This document shows, one piece after another, positions 18,268 through 27,722 of a DNA stretch of 64,000 nt; the first letter of the stretch is position 1, and each line of letters begins with the position of its first letter. The DNA comes from JAGOBP01 sp046328575 (GTDB taxonomy: Bacteria > Chloroflexota > Anaerolineae > Fen-1058). The notes under the pieces were generated by a model that was given only the letters and a program-made list of their open reading frames with translations, ran no database searches and was not told the DNA's origin. Both the position numbers and the translations under genes were made by a program. The DNA lies in the NCBI GenBank assembly GCA_046328575.1, contig JAXLWI010000002.1, positions 1-64,000 of the forward strand, in the 5' to 3' direction.

Positions 18268-19993
18268 ATGACACCGCACAAGTTGTTGATTTCGTTGATG
18301 GTCGTGGCGCTGTTCGCCCGGCGTGCGCCCGCTGCCGCGCCGCCCCAACCCCCTGCTCGGTCAAGGTCGATCCGACCAAGGCCCCGGAGCCAACAAAACT
18401 CCCGAACCGACGAAAACCAGAGCAACCAAAGTTCTGAGCCCGCAAAAACCGTACGACTTAAACAAGGCCGTGACCGGCTTCATGTCGAATCTGCCCGCTG
18501 GTTGCACTTCGGCATCAAGAACACCGATGCCCTGAAGGCTCTGACGGCTGATCCCAAGCCAATGCTGATCGACCTGCGCGAACCGAAGGAAATCACCCAG
18601 ACGATCGAGAGCGCGGTCAACATCCCGCTTCGCTCGCTGTTGAAGAATCTGGATAAGCTGCCCGCCAAGGATCAAGCGCTCATTCTGTACTGCGGCTCGG
18701 GCCATCGCAGCGCCATCGCCGCCACCCTGCTGCAAATGTTGGGGTACAAGAACGCCAAAAGCATTCAGAGCGGCTTCGGTGCCTGGAAAACGGCTAGCCT
18801 GCCCATCATCGACAGCGCGCCCGTTGAGCCGAAGGCCAGCGGCGTGAAGGTCGAGGTCGATCAAGACTTGTTGGCCGCGCTCGACGCGTGGCTGGGCACC
18901 ATGCCTGATGATTTCTGGGGCGCGCCGCCCGCTTCGGCGGCCAAGGCCTTTGCGGCGGATCCCAAGCCTTTCATCATCGACGTGCGCACCGAGCAGGAAA
19001 TTCTGGCCGCCGGTTCCATCGAAGGTTCGGTCAACATCGTCCTGCCCGAACTGGTCAAGAATCTGGACAAGCTGCCCGCCGATAAGAACGCCGCCATCTA
19101 CACCTACTGCGCGGTGGGTCATCGCGGCAGCATCGCGCTGACGGCGCTGCGCCTGATGCCGGGCTACACCAACGTCAAGAGCATCAGCGGCGGCTTCGAC
19201 AACTGGGTCAAAGCCGGTCTGCCCAAGGTCGGCGGTTTTGATGCCACCAAGGCAATGCCCTGACTTCGTGGCCAAGATCCCCGATGGCTACTACGGCATG
19301 AAGAACACCGATGCCTTGAAGGCCCTGAGCGCTGATCCCAAGCTGATGCTCATCGACTTGCGCGAAGCGAAGGAAATTACCCAGACCATCGAAGAGCGCG
19401 GTCAGCGTTCCGGTGCGCTCGCTGCTGAAGAGCTTGGATGGCTGCCGCCAAGATCAGCCCATCCTGGTGTACTGCGGTGTCGGTCATCGGGGCGGCATTG
19501 CGACCGCGCTGTTGCAGATGTTGGGCTACACCGGTGCCAAGAGCATCAGCGGCAGCTTCAGCGGCTGTTTCCAGCCTCCCGATCGTGGATGGCGGCCCAG
19601 TTGAACAAAGGCCAGCGGCGTGAAGGTTGATGGATGCCACTTTGCTCGCCGGCCTCGATGCGTGGCTCGGCACTATGCCCGATATCGCGCCCGCGTCAGC
19701 GGCTAAGGCCATTGCGGCTGATCCCAGCCAGTCGTGATCGTCCTGCCGCGCAGGAAATCAGGACGCAGGCTACATCGAAGGTTCGATCAACATCCCGCTC
19801 CGTGACCTGTTCGTGGACATGACCAAACTGCCCGCCGATGGGGCGTGCGCCTATACCATCACCTACTGTGTAGTGGGTCAACGCGGCGAGAAACTGGCGC
19901 TGACGGCCCTGCGGTTGATGGGCTACACCAACGTCAAAGAGCATCAGCGGCGGCTTCCGGCAACTGTCAGGCGGTTTGCCCGTCGTCAAGTAA
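18268..19993 (+). CDS. Four-domain rhodanese lipoprotein (frameshifted)
   Basis: Extracytoplasmic sulfurtransferase-like protein of about 560-575 aa. The ATG follows AAGGAG. The N-terminus (MTPHKLLISLMVVALFA) leads to APAAAPPQ; a one-base correction would give a lipobox Cys (LFAAC). Four rhodanese domains follow as two repeated pairs. Active-site loops are YCGSGHR (codon at 18691), YCAVGHR (19108), YCGVGHR (19473) and YCVVGQR (19867). The stop at 19261 breaks pair 1 from pair 2, but the sequence runs on in another frame (DFVAKIPDGYYG), matching the opening of pair 1. Persulfide transfer or thiosulfate cleavage outside the cell is inferred, in line with the molybdoenzyme and thiosulfate transporters downstream. 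Confidence 0.75.
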
Positions 19994-20091
19994 ATCTGTC
20001 CCGTCTCCAGTGGCGGCTGTCGGCTGACAGCCGCCCATATCGTCTTCATTCTTTTATGCCAGCGCTTGCCAACCATACTTGGGGCGCGCTC

Positions 20092-20423
20092 ATGAATAAG
20101 CCGCAGAAAAGCGAAACCCAACTCTTGCACACCCAGGTCTGCCGGAAGCTCGACCCGACGCGCATCATGACGCTCTATCTGCTGGCGTCCGGCCCCAAAA
20201 GCGTAGGCGAATTAGCCGCGAAAGTTGGAAGTGAACCAGCCCACCGTCTCGCTACCTGAAAGTGTTGCGCGATCGCCGGCATGGTCAGTACACAACGCTT
20301 CGGCACCACCATCATGTATTCGCTGGCCGACAAACGACTGATCGACGCGCTTGATCGGTGCGCATCATCAGCCGACAACCTCGTTCATCAAACTGGGTGG
20401 TCGGCATCACAGCCCACGCCTAG
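20092..20423 (+). CDS. ArsR-family HTH regulator 1 (frameshifted)
   Basis: About 110 aa. The N-terminus is MNKPQKSETQLLHTQVC; C17 stands just before KLDPTRIMTLYLL. The HTH reads SVGELAAK, then after a frame change NQPTVSRYLKVLRDR, and MVSTQRFGTTIMYSLADKRLID forms the wing and last helix. A second frame change near 20360 makes the exact end uncertain (20423 or 20451). The conserved early Cys is shared with the second ArsR at 25868. Placement within the sulfur island suggests a thiol- or persulfide-sensing repressor; this is inference. Confidence 0.68.
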
Positions 20424-20463
20424 CAATACTGCACTTATTTATCACGATTAGCAAGGTAGAGCG

Positions 20464-21295
20464 ATGAACCACAAACGATTGATCATCACATTGGGCGCGG
20501 TCATCACGATCGGTTTGTTGGCGGCGCTTCACCGCCCGATCGGTGGCCGCCCCCGCGATCGATCCGCATGCCGAGGTCAGCGTGTCGCCGTTCGATCTGC
20601 AATGCACCGCCAAATTCCCCGGTGGCTTCGCGCAGTGCGGCTCGCAAGCATCGTCGTGCAAGAGTTGTCACGAAGTGGCCGGCGAAGATCCCATCAACGA
20701 CAAAGGCGATTGGCACACACAGCATGCTTTGGCGACTTCTGCGAGTTTTGCCACGGTGGCAATGTACAGGCCACCGACAAAGTCGAAGCGCACACCGGCA
20801 TGGTGGAACCCATGGGCGACTTGTCGGCTGCGCCAGCCCCTTACGCCAAAGACTATCAGGCCAAAGCGACATTAACGCATAAGACACTGGGCGCCAGCAG
20901 CACAAAAGGCCGAACCACCCCAGCCCAGCGCCTCCGGCGAGGCCACGCCCGCCGCCGCGCAACTGCGCCCGCTGGGTAACCGTCGCACCCGCGCAGCGCC
21001 CAGAGCGCCTGCGGTGAATCCCGAGACTTTTCACAGCCACGCCCACTACCCGCCAAGTGATCGATTACGTAGCGCAATATAAGGCGGCAGCGTTGCCCCG
21101 TTCCAACGAGCGGCAACGCGCTCTTCATCGCTGGTCTGGTCGTCGTAGGTCTGACGATCGTGGGCAGCAGCGGCGTCCTGGTGTGGGGCCGCTTGATCGC
21201 GCCCGGCGGCCAAACCCGCCACCGATGAGCGCTCGCAAGCTGTAGCGCAGTTGATGCCCATGCTGGACCAACTCGATGCGACGGAGCCTGCATGA
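20464..21295 (+). CDS. Membrane-anchored multiheme cytochrome c (frameshifted)
   Basis: Periplasmic electron-transfer subunit, about 275 aa. An N-terminal membrane helix (LIITLGAVITIGLLAAL) is followed by heme motifs CKSCH (near 20660) and CEFCH (near 20740). A third site near 20832 reads CAS then noise where CH would be expected. A C-terminal hydrophobic helix (LFIAGLVVVGLTIVGSSGVL, near 21125) would anchor it. It directly precedes the molybdopterin enzyme and resembles the NapC/NrfH-like or small cytochrome partners that accept electrons in polysulfide or tetrathionate respiration. Heme count is a minimum because of frame breaks. Confidence 0.65.
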
Positions 21296-21344
21296 CGTGA
21301 CCAGTTCGTGGCGCAGCGTGAGAAGCCGCAGGCGTAATGTTGCC

Positions 21345-21419
21345 CGTCATTGCGTAGGGCGGCTTTCCATAGCCGCCAGAGTGGTGGCGCGTATGGAAAA
21401 CGCGCTACATGCAATGACG
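21345..21419. repeat. BIME-like pair of GTAG-headed REP hairpins
   Basis: Plus strand: GTAG (21354-21357) then GGCGGCT/AGCCGCC (21358-21364 with 21371-21377). Minus strand: GTAG (21408-21405) heading GCGCGT/ACGCGC (21387-21392 with 21400-21405). The loops contain TTCCAT and ATGGAA, complements of each other. The whole is framed by CGTCATTGC (21345) and GCAATGACG (21411). It lies between the cytochrome and the molybdoenzyme genes. Confidence 0.7.
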
Positions 21420-21433
21420 ACGCTGCAAACGAG

Positions 21434-23623
21434 ATGGATTATATGGCGAACGCATCATTCAACTTTCCGACGAAATTTTCTTAAACTCTCCGGCGCATCA
21501 TTAGCCGCTGCCGGTGTCGCGGGCCTCGGCTCAACACCGCACGTATGCCGCGCGCACCGAAGGCGTTACATATGATCGCGTCGTGCTACGCTGTGCGAAC
21601 AATGCGTGTGAAGCGCTGCGGCGTATGGCCAAAGTCAGCGGCGACAAGGTCGTCAAGCTGGAAGGCAATCCCGATCAGCCGCATTCGCGCGGCAGGTTAT
21701 GCGGACGCGGCCAGAGTGGCGTCATGACGGCGTATGATCCTGATCGCATCAAGTTCCCGATGATTCGTGCGGGCGAACGTGGTGAAGGCCGCTATCGTCG
21801 CGCCTCATGGGACGAGGCGCTCGACTTGACCGCGCAGGCGATGTTGGACATCAAGCAGAAGTACGGCGCAGGAAGCGATGATCTTCTCGTCGACGCACAA
21901 CCTGAGCCAACCGCTCTTCGAGAATCTGTTGTACGGTTTCGGTTCGCCCAACTATGGCACGCAGCGCAGCCTGTGCTTCAACGCCATGATCGTGGCGAAT
22001 CTCATGACCTATGGCATGGAAGAGCCGGGCCGCGATTACGCCAACGTCAAGTACATCATCTTGACGGGCCGCAATTTGACCGAAGCGATTTCCACGTCTG
22101 AAACCGGCGACCTGATCGAATCACTCGCACGCGGCGCGAAAGGGTGGTCTATCTGGATCCGCGCTTCACCAAGACGGCGGAGCAAAGCGACCGAATGGCT
22201 GCCGATCAAACCCGGCACGCCGATCTGGCTTTCCATCTGGCGTTGATCAATGTGATCATCAGCGAGAATCTGGCCTGTGCGCCCGAATTCGTTGCCAGGA
22301 ACACGAGCGGCTTTGAGGAACTCCAACAATCGATCGGCCTGTACACGCCCGAGCAGGCCGCGCCGCTGACCGAAATCCCGGCGGAGACCATCCGCCGCAT
22401 CGCCGAATTTGCGGCGGCCGGTACGGGAATGCGCTGGCGCTGGCGGCTGTACTGCTTAACTTCGTCAACTCCGTTCCGGAACCCGGGCAACGCCATTGCC
22501 ATTCTCAATGCGCTGGTGGGCAACTGGGGACACAGCATGTTCGCGGCAGCAGGGCAAGGCGGCGGCGAAGTTGGGCGTGCCCAAGTAACCCGATCCCCGC
22601 ATCCGCGCACAACGCTTGGACGGCATCCCGTGATATCCGCTGGTGCCGTTGAAGATCAACTGTTTTCAGAAATTCGCGACAACATCTTGAGCGGGCAACC
22701 GTATCAAGCACATGGCTGGTTCATCGCGCGACAGAACCCCCGTGCTGAAGCCTTTGATGGACAGACGATTGAAGCCTTCAAGAAGATGGACTTCATCGCC
22801 CATGATCCAGCATTTGCCGAATGACACCGAATGGTTCGCGGACGTGATCTTGCCGGAAGCATCGTACCTTGAGCGCTACGATCCGTTGTTGGCGATCGGT
22901 AATCGCGCTACTACGGCAACCCGTCATTGAACCGATCGGTGAAGCGAAAGAGCGCTGTGGATTTACAAGCAATTGGGCGAACGCTTAGGCTTGGGCGCGT
23001 ACTTCAACTACACCGACGAAGTTGATTACCTCAATCAACAACTTGCGCCACCGGTGTCACCGTTAACGACATTCGCGAGAGAGTGCGTGGAAGCGCCGCA
23101 GGCCTTAATCGGGTGCAGAAGAAACGGAGTTGAAGTTCAACACACCCAGTGGCAAGATCGAAATGCTTCGCAGACATTGCGCAAGGCCAATCATCCCGCT
23201 GTACCCGCGTGGGCTGAGCCACCAGCCCGCCCGCTGGATCGTTCTATCTGCTAACGGGCAAAGTGGGACAGCATTCATGATTTGCCGCACCGGGGCATCC
23301 GTCGCTGTTGCACAAGTATCAAGACGAACCGCTACCTGCTCCGGATGCGCGATGGCGGTGGCGGCCAAAGCCGGTCTGAATGATGCGACCTGAGCGGTAA
23401 CGAAGAGCGAAGTGGACAAAATTCCGTCGCGGTGATGGCGACGCAGGCTATCCGCCCCGATTGCGTGTACCTGACGCCAGGCTTCGGCCTGTCGATGGGC
23501 TTGCGCACCGCGCACAACGTCGGCGGCAGCGACAGCGACGCATGACCTACCTGGATCCGATCAGCGACGGCCAGGCGTTTGTCGCAGACCTTCGTCACGG
23601 TGGCGAGGCGTAAAGGGGCATGA
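21434..23623 (+). CDS. Tat-exported molybdopterin oxidoreductase, PsrA/PhsA/TtrA-like (frameshifted)
   Basis: Catalytic subunit of a DMSO-reductase-family enzyme, about 730 aa. A twin-arginine signal RRNFLKLSG (near 21463) sits in a different frame from the ATG. Then come a Cys-containing segment for a 4Fe-4S cluster (C then NNAC, near 21590), GRLCGRGQSG, PDRIKFPMIR, SWDEALDLTAQ, and a molybdenum-site region NLSQPLFENLLYGFGSPNYG. Later pieces are VVYLDPRFTKTAEQSD, NALVGNWG, NDTEWFADVILPEASYLERYDP and KFNTPSGKIEML; the C-terminus reads TFVTVARRKGA. The order PsrA-PsrB-PsrC with rhodanese neighbours favours polysulfide, thiosulfate or tetrathionate as substrate; arsenate or selenate cannot be excluded. 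Frame breaks every 100-200 bases look like sequence error. Confidence 0.78.
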
Positions 23624-24445
23624 TGACACCACAGGAATTTCAGGCTTACCTGTTTTGACGCCACACGCTGCATCGATTGCCGCCTGCATGGTGGCGTGCA
23701 GTATCGAAATCAAATGCACGATGGATGAGACGCGCGCATTTGGGTGAAAAACGGCGCGGGCATCACGGGCGAGTATCCCAGTCTGGCGCGAGCCAGCGCA
23801 GCCCGCTATCCTGCATGCACTGCCTTCAGCCGTCGTGTGCGTCAGGCGTCCCTTTCCGGTGGGCATGATGGAGCAAGCGCGCGGACGGGCCGGTGGTTTA
23901 CGACAGTTCACGCTGCATCGGCTGTCGCTGCTGCATGAACGCGTGTCCTTCGGCGTGCCGCGCTTTGAATGGGACAAGGGTTTGCTGGAGCAACCGCTGA
24001 TCACCAAATGCACGATGCGCGCATCGTCTGGATGTCGACGGCTTGAACCAGCCTGCGTGCAGACCTGTCCGCGATGCCCTGAGTTTTTGGCAATCGTAAG
24101 GACATGTTGGCCGGCGAAGCGCGCATCGCGGCCAATCCCGGCAAGTACATCGATCACGTGTATGGCGAGCACGAAAATGGCGGCACATCGTACCTGATTA
24201 TTTCGAGTGTGCCGTTCAAAGATTTGGGCTTGCCCGACGTGCCGCAGAATCCGGTCAAAGTCACACCAGCGAAGTGGTCATGGGTGGCACGCTTCCGTTC
24301 GCGTTGGGCTGGGCGGGCGTGCTGACGGCGGTGGCAGGACTGGTTCGATTACGCGAACGCGGCTCGAAGAAACCGGTCACGCGGAGGAAGCCAAAGTTGA
24401 AACACTGCGCGCGATTTCGATGAAGAGGGGGGCGGTCCGACGGAG
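23620..24445 (+). CDS. Four-cluster ferredoxin subunit, PsrB/TtrB-like (frameshifted)
   Basis: Electron-transfer subunit that takes or gives electrons to the molybdoenzyme. Joined frames show four cysteine groups as in PsrB/DmsB: FDATRCIDC with a following ACMVAC-type stretch (23650-23700), CMHCLQPSCAS (near 23810), a CIGC group with ACPFGVPRFEWDKG (near 23910), and CTM with CVQTCP (near 24010-24070). GKYIDHVYGEHENGGTSYL and PFALGWAGVLTAVAGL (a C-terminal helix) follow. The ATG overlaps the stop of the previous gene (ATGA). No certain stop is seen before the NrfD segment, so fusion with it is possible. Confidence 0.75.
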
Positions 24446-25673
24446 TTGGTCGCTGCCGACCCGATCAATCCACCGAGCGAAACGGCCGTTGTTGCAGACG
24501 CAGCGACGAAGGTGAGCCCAACCAGCGCGGCATCCACAACTTTGACTCAACCTCGGAAGTGGCGTGTATCGCCTGTGATCGTGATCGCGAATGCGCTCTT
24601 GCTCGTGGGCATCGTGGTGGCCATCTACCGCTTCGCCTTCGGCATCGGCGCGATCAAGCGCAAGCATGATTCGTATCCGTGGGGCTTCTGGATCAGGCTT
24701 CGACGCAGTATGGCGTGGCCTTGGAAACGCCCGGGCGCGTTTACGATGGCGGCCGCTGTGTACATCTTCAAACTCGAGGCGCTTGCCGCTGCATATTCAA
24801 TTTTGACGGGTTTCTGGGCTATATCATGGTCATCTTCGCGCTGCTGGACAGTCTCGGTCATTGGAGCGCATCGGCCATGATCGTCTATCAGGGCAACCAC
24901 TCGGTGCTGTTTGAGATTGGCACGCTGCGTGATGCTGGCACGGCGGTGTTGGCGTTGATTCGCGCCGGTGCTGCTGGAAAAACCGCACTGGCAAAGCCCA
25001 TCCGCCTTCTGCACAAAGTCACGATGCCGCTGAAGCGATTCTGGGTGTGGTGCTCTCCACGCTGCGCCGTCATCCTGGGGTCGTTATATCTCATCATGCC
25101 GCAGAAGTGCATCCGCGTGGTGGTCGCCGCTGTTGCCGTTGTTCTTCTTCAATTCGGCGGTGGCCGTGGGCATGGCGATGATCATCTTCGAGTCGTCGCT
25201 GAGTTCGCGCTTTCAGGCGCGGCCTCGAAATCGATCTGCTGGAAGCCGCGTGGCCAAAGCGATTCCGTACGTACTGGGTGTTATCTCGCGCTGAAGGCCA
25301 TCGAGTTGGCGGTGACCGGCGAGTTGGGCTTGCTGTTTGGTGGCGCAGGCTGACGTATTGTATTAAGGCCGAGATCACGATCGGTGCCATCATCCCGATC
25401 GTGCTGTTCACGCGCCGATCGGTGCGTGAAAATCCCAAGGGTTTGTTGATTGGGGCCGCACTCGTGATTGTGGGCTTGATGTTCAATCGCTTCAACGTGA
25501 GTTTGTTCGCGCTCGAGCATCAAGGCGGAGCGGTGTATGTGCCTGGCTCGGATGAGTTCGCCATCAGTTTTGGCATCATTTCGGGCGGCGTGCTGTTGTT
25601 CACATGGTGGCGTGGCGCTTCCCGTTGTTTGAGAGCGAAGAGCACGCGACGCACTAAAAAGGAATTACTTTAG
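24446..25673 (+). CDS. NrfD/PsrC-like membrane subunit (frameshifted)
   Basis: Polytopic quinone-interacting subunit of the PsrABC-type complex, about 400 aa. Readable helices include VIVIANALLLVGIVVAIYRF, GAFTMAAAVYIFKLEAL, a YSILTGF/YIMVIFALLDSLG pair, NSAVAVGMAMIIFESSLSS (in another frame), LKAIELAVTGELGLLFG, EITIGAIIPIVLF and LLIGAALVIVGLMFNRFNV. The last helix before the stop is GIISGGVLLFTWW. The start is uncertain: TTG at 24446 opens a polar Pro/Ala-rich stretch that also reads on from the ferredoxin subunit. A terminator follows at 25684. Confidence 0.75.
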
Positions 25674-25683
25674 CATCGACCCA

Positions 25684-25717
25684 AAGCACGGAGAATAGCC
25701 TGACTCCGTGCTTTTTA
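25684..25717 (+). terminator. Rho-independent terminator after NrfD-like gene
   Basis: AAGCACGGA (25684-25692) pairs with TCCGTGCTT (25705-25713) and a TTTTTATTC run follows. Confidence 0.88.
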
Positions 25718-25830
25718 TTCTATCGCACACATCATCAGAACTCGGTTTGGGCATGATCAATGTCGTAGTGTCAGGTGAGCACTTTGCACTGGGCTTGTGA
25801 AATGCAGTGCTAATATTGCGTTAATCTTTA

Positions 25831-25854
25831 ATATATGCGCTAATGTGCATACAT
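25831..25854 (+). promoter_or_regulatory. ArsR/SmtB-type operator candidate
   Basis: ATATATGC (25831-25838) and GCATACAT (25847-25854) form an imperfect palindrome around eight bases, the usual size of an ArsR-family site. It lies 13 bases before the ArsR start in an A/T-rich region, so autoregulation is likely. Confidence 0.5.
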
Positions 25855-25867
25855 TGAAAGAATAAAC

Positions 25868-26206
25868 ATGTCACCTATCTCGCAAACCCTTGTTCAGAAG
25901 TCTCAAATGGAAGCCAACTTATGTTCGGCTCTAGCCGATCCGACCCGACTGCTGATGTTATACGCGGGAGGTCGCACAATGTGACGGAATTGTCGAATGA
26001 GTTGGGCATTCCACAACCGACCGCTTCACGGCACCTGAAAGTCTTGCGTGAACGCGGGCTGGTCAATGCTAATCGGCAGGGGGTCAGCATTCAGTATGAA
26101 CTGGCAGATCCGCAGTTGATCCAGGCGCTCAGATTTATTGCGCAGTGTGTTGCGGGACAGTCTGGCGCGCCGCGCCAATTTGATGGAAGAAATTCAAGCA
26201 GAATAA
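25868..26206 (+). CDS. ArsR-family HTH regulator 2 (two frameshifts)
   Basis: About 113 aa. MSPISQTLVQKSQMEANLC opens it, with C19 before SALADPTRLLMLY; then NVTELSNELGIPQPTASRHL (HTH), KVLRERGLVNANRQG and QYELADPQLIQALRFIAQC. A second Cys sits in the last helix. Frame breaks near 25970 and 26170; the corrected end reads RANLMEEIQAE. Two cysteines near the N-terminal and C-terminal helices recall the persulfide sensors BigR/SqrR/YgaV, although the first Cys is not at their position. It heads the octaheme cytochrome unit. Confidence 0.78.
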
Positions 26207-26232
26207 TTTCTCACCTGTGGAGGGTGATGGTT

Positions 26233-27683
26233 ATGAAGAAGAAACCGTGGTGGATTCTGGGCTTGATCGGGATTGTGGCCGTGATCGCCGTGCCGATCTG
26301 ATCTTCCGGACCGCGCGCGCTTCGGCTGCGCCTGCCGATCCCAAAGCTGGTGCCGCAGCACCCTATCATGTCGATCACAAAGACATCATCAAGGGGCCGT
26401 TCAATTCGCCGCAAGAAGTGACGCGGAATTGTCTATCGTGCCACCCCGATGCAACGCCACAGACGTGATGATGACCACGCACTGGACGTGGGAAAGCAAA
26501 AGCCGTTCACCGTTACCTGGCGCACACAGCCGGTGACGATCGGCAAGGCCAACCAGATCAACAACTTCTGCATCAGCGCACAGGGCAACCAGAAGAGGCT
26601 GCACGGCGTGCCGTTGGGTATGGCTGGCAGGAGAGCGCCTGCCGCGACATCAACAACGCTGAAAATGTGGATTGCCTGATGTGTGTCACGCGCAGTCAGG
26701 TTACACCAAAGGTACATATGGCAATCCGGCGGATGCGGTTGATCTCCTCGCGGCGGCTAAGACCATGGCTGCGCCTACGCGCCAGACTTTGCGGTAAGTG
26801 CCACTTCGACGGCGGTGGCGGCAATGGCGTTAAGCACGGAGATCTATCGGAGGCGTTGTACTACCCATCGCCCGATACTGACGTGCATATGGGCGGGAAT
26901 AATCTGTTGTGCACCGATTGCCATCGCACGACGGATCATCAAATCAAAGGCCGTCTGGTCGCCGATAACATCACCGTCGATCCGAAAAAGAGCAAGTGGC
27001 CTGCACCGACCTGCGCGCGAAGCCTTCCCCCGCGCGCACACCGATGAGCGCCTGAACACACGCATACTGAAACAGTCGCGTGCCAAACCTGTCACATCCC
27101 GTACATGGCGACGAAAGATCCGACGAAGGTTACATGGATTGGAGCACCTCCGGTCAGGATCTGGGCGACGATCACTTCAAGTATCTGAAGATCAAAGGCT
27201 CGTTCCAGTACGAGACCAACGTCGAACCGACTTATCTTTGGTTCAATGGCAATCTCGACTATCGTTACATTTTGTAGGCGACAAGATTGATCCGACCAAG
27301 CCGACGATCGATCTCACCGTCGGGCAACATCAAAGACCCCAATTCCAGAGATCTTCCCCTTCAAGGTTCACAAAGCCAAACAACCGTATGATGCGGTCTA
27401 CAACACACTGTTGGCGCCTATCACGGCGGGGCCGGGCGGCTACTGGACGACCTTTGATTGGGACAACGCGTTCAGTTGACGCAGGACAAACTCGGCACCG
27501 TATAGCGGCCAGTATGGCTTTGCTGAAGTATGGATGTATTGGCCGACGACACATATGGTCCAGCCCGCCGAAAACGCGCTGCAATGCGCCGATTGTCACG
27601 GTGAAGGCCAGCGCCTCGACTGGAAGGCGCTGGGCTATCCCGGCGACCCGCTGGAATGGGGCGGGCGCTTCGACGCCAAATGA
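26233..27683 (+). CDS. Octaheme tetrathionate-reductase-family cytochrome c (frameshifted)
   Basis: Periplasmic octaheme cytochrome of the Otr type, a family known to reduce tetrathionate, nitrite or hydroxylamine in vitro. MKKKPWWILGLIGIVAVIAV is the signal helix. Heme motifs across frames: CLSCH (near 26433), CTAC with a damaged His (26598), CLMC(H) (26678), CGKCH (26793), CTDCH (26908), a damaged CA-type site (27010), CQTCH (27080) and CADCH (27586), eight in all. Family landmarks MMTTHWTWES and NNFCIS followed by GYGWQ-like residues are visible. It ends GGRFDAK. It probably supplies or drains electrons through the cytochrome b at 29783. Confidence 0.8.
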
Positions 27684-27722
27684 AGCCGATCAGTTTTCTA
27701 CACTACCACGAGCGGATCAACC

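Noticed and set aside
18361..19275. 304-aa minus-strand frame opposite the rhodanese gene
   Set aside because: The plus strand shows four rhodanese active sites; the minus frame is open only because of codon bias.
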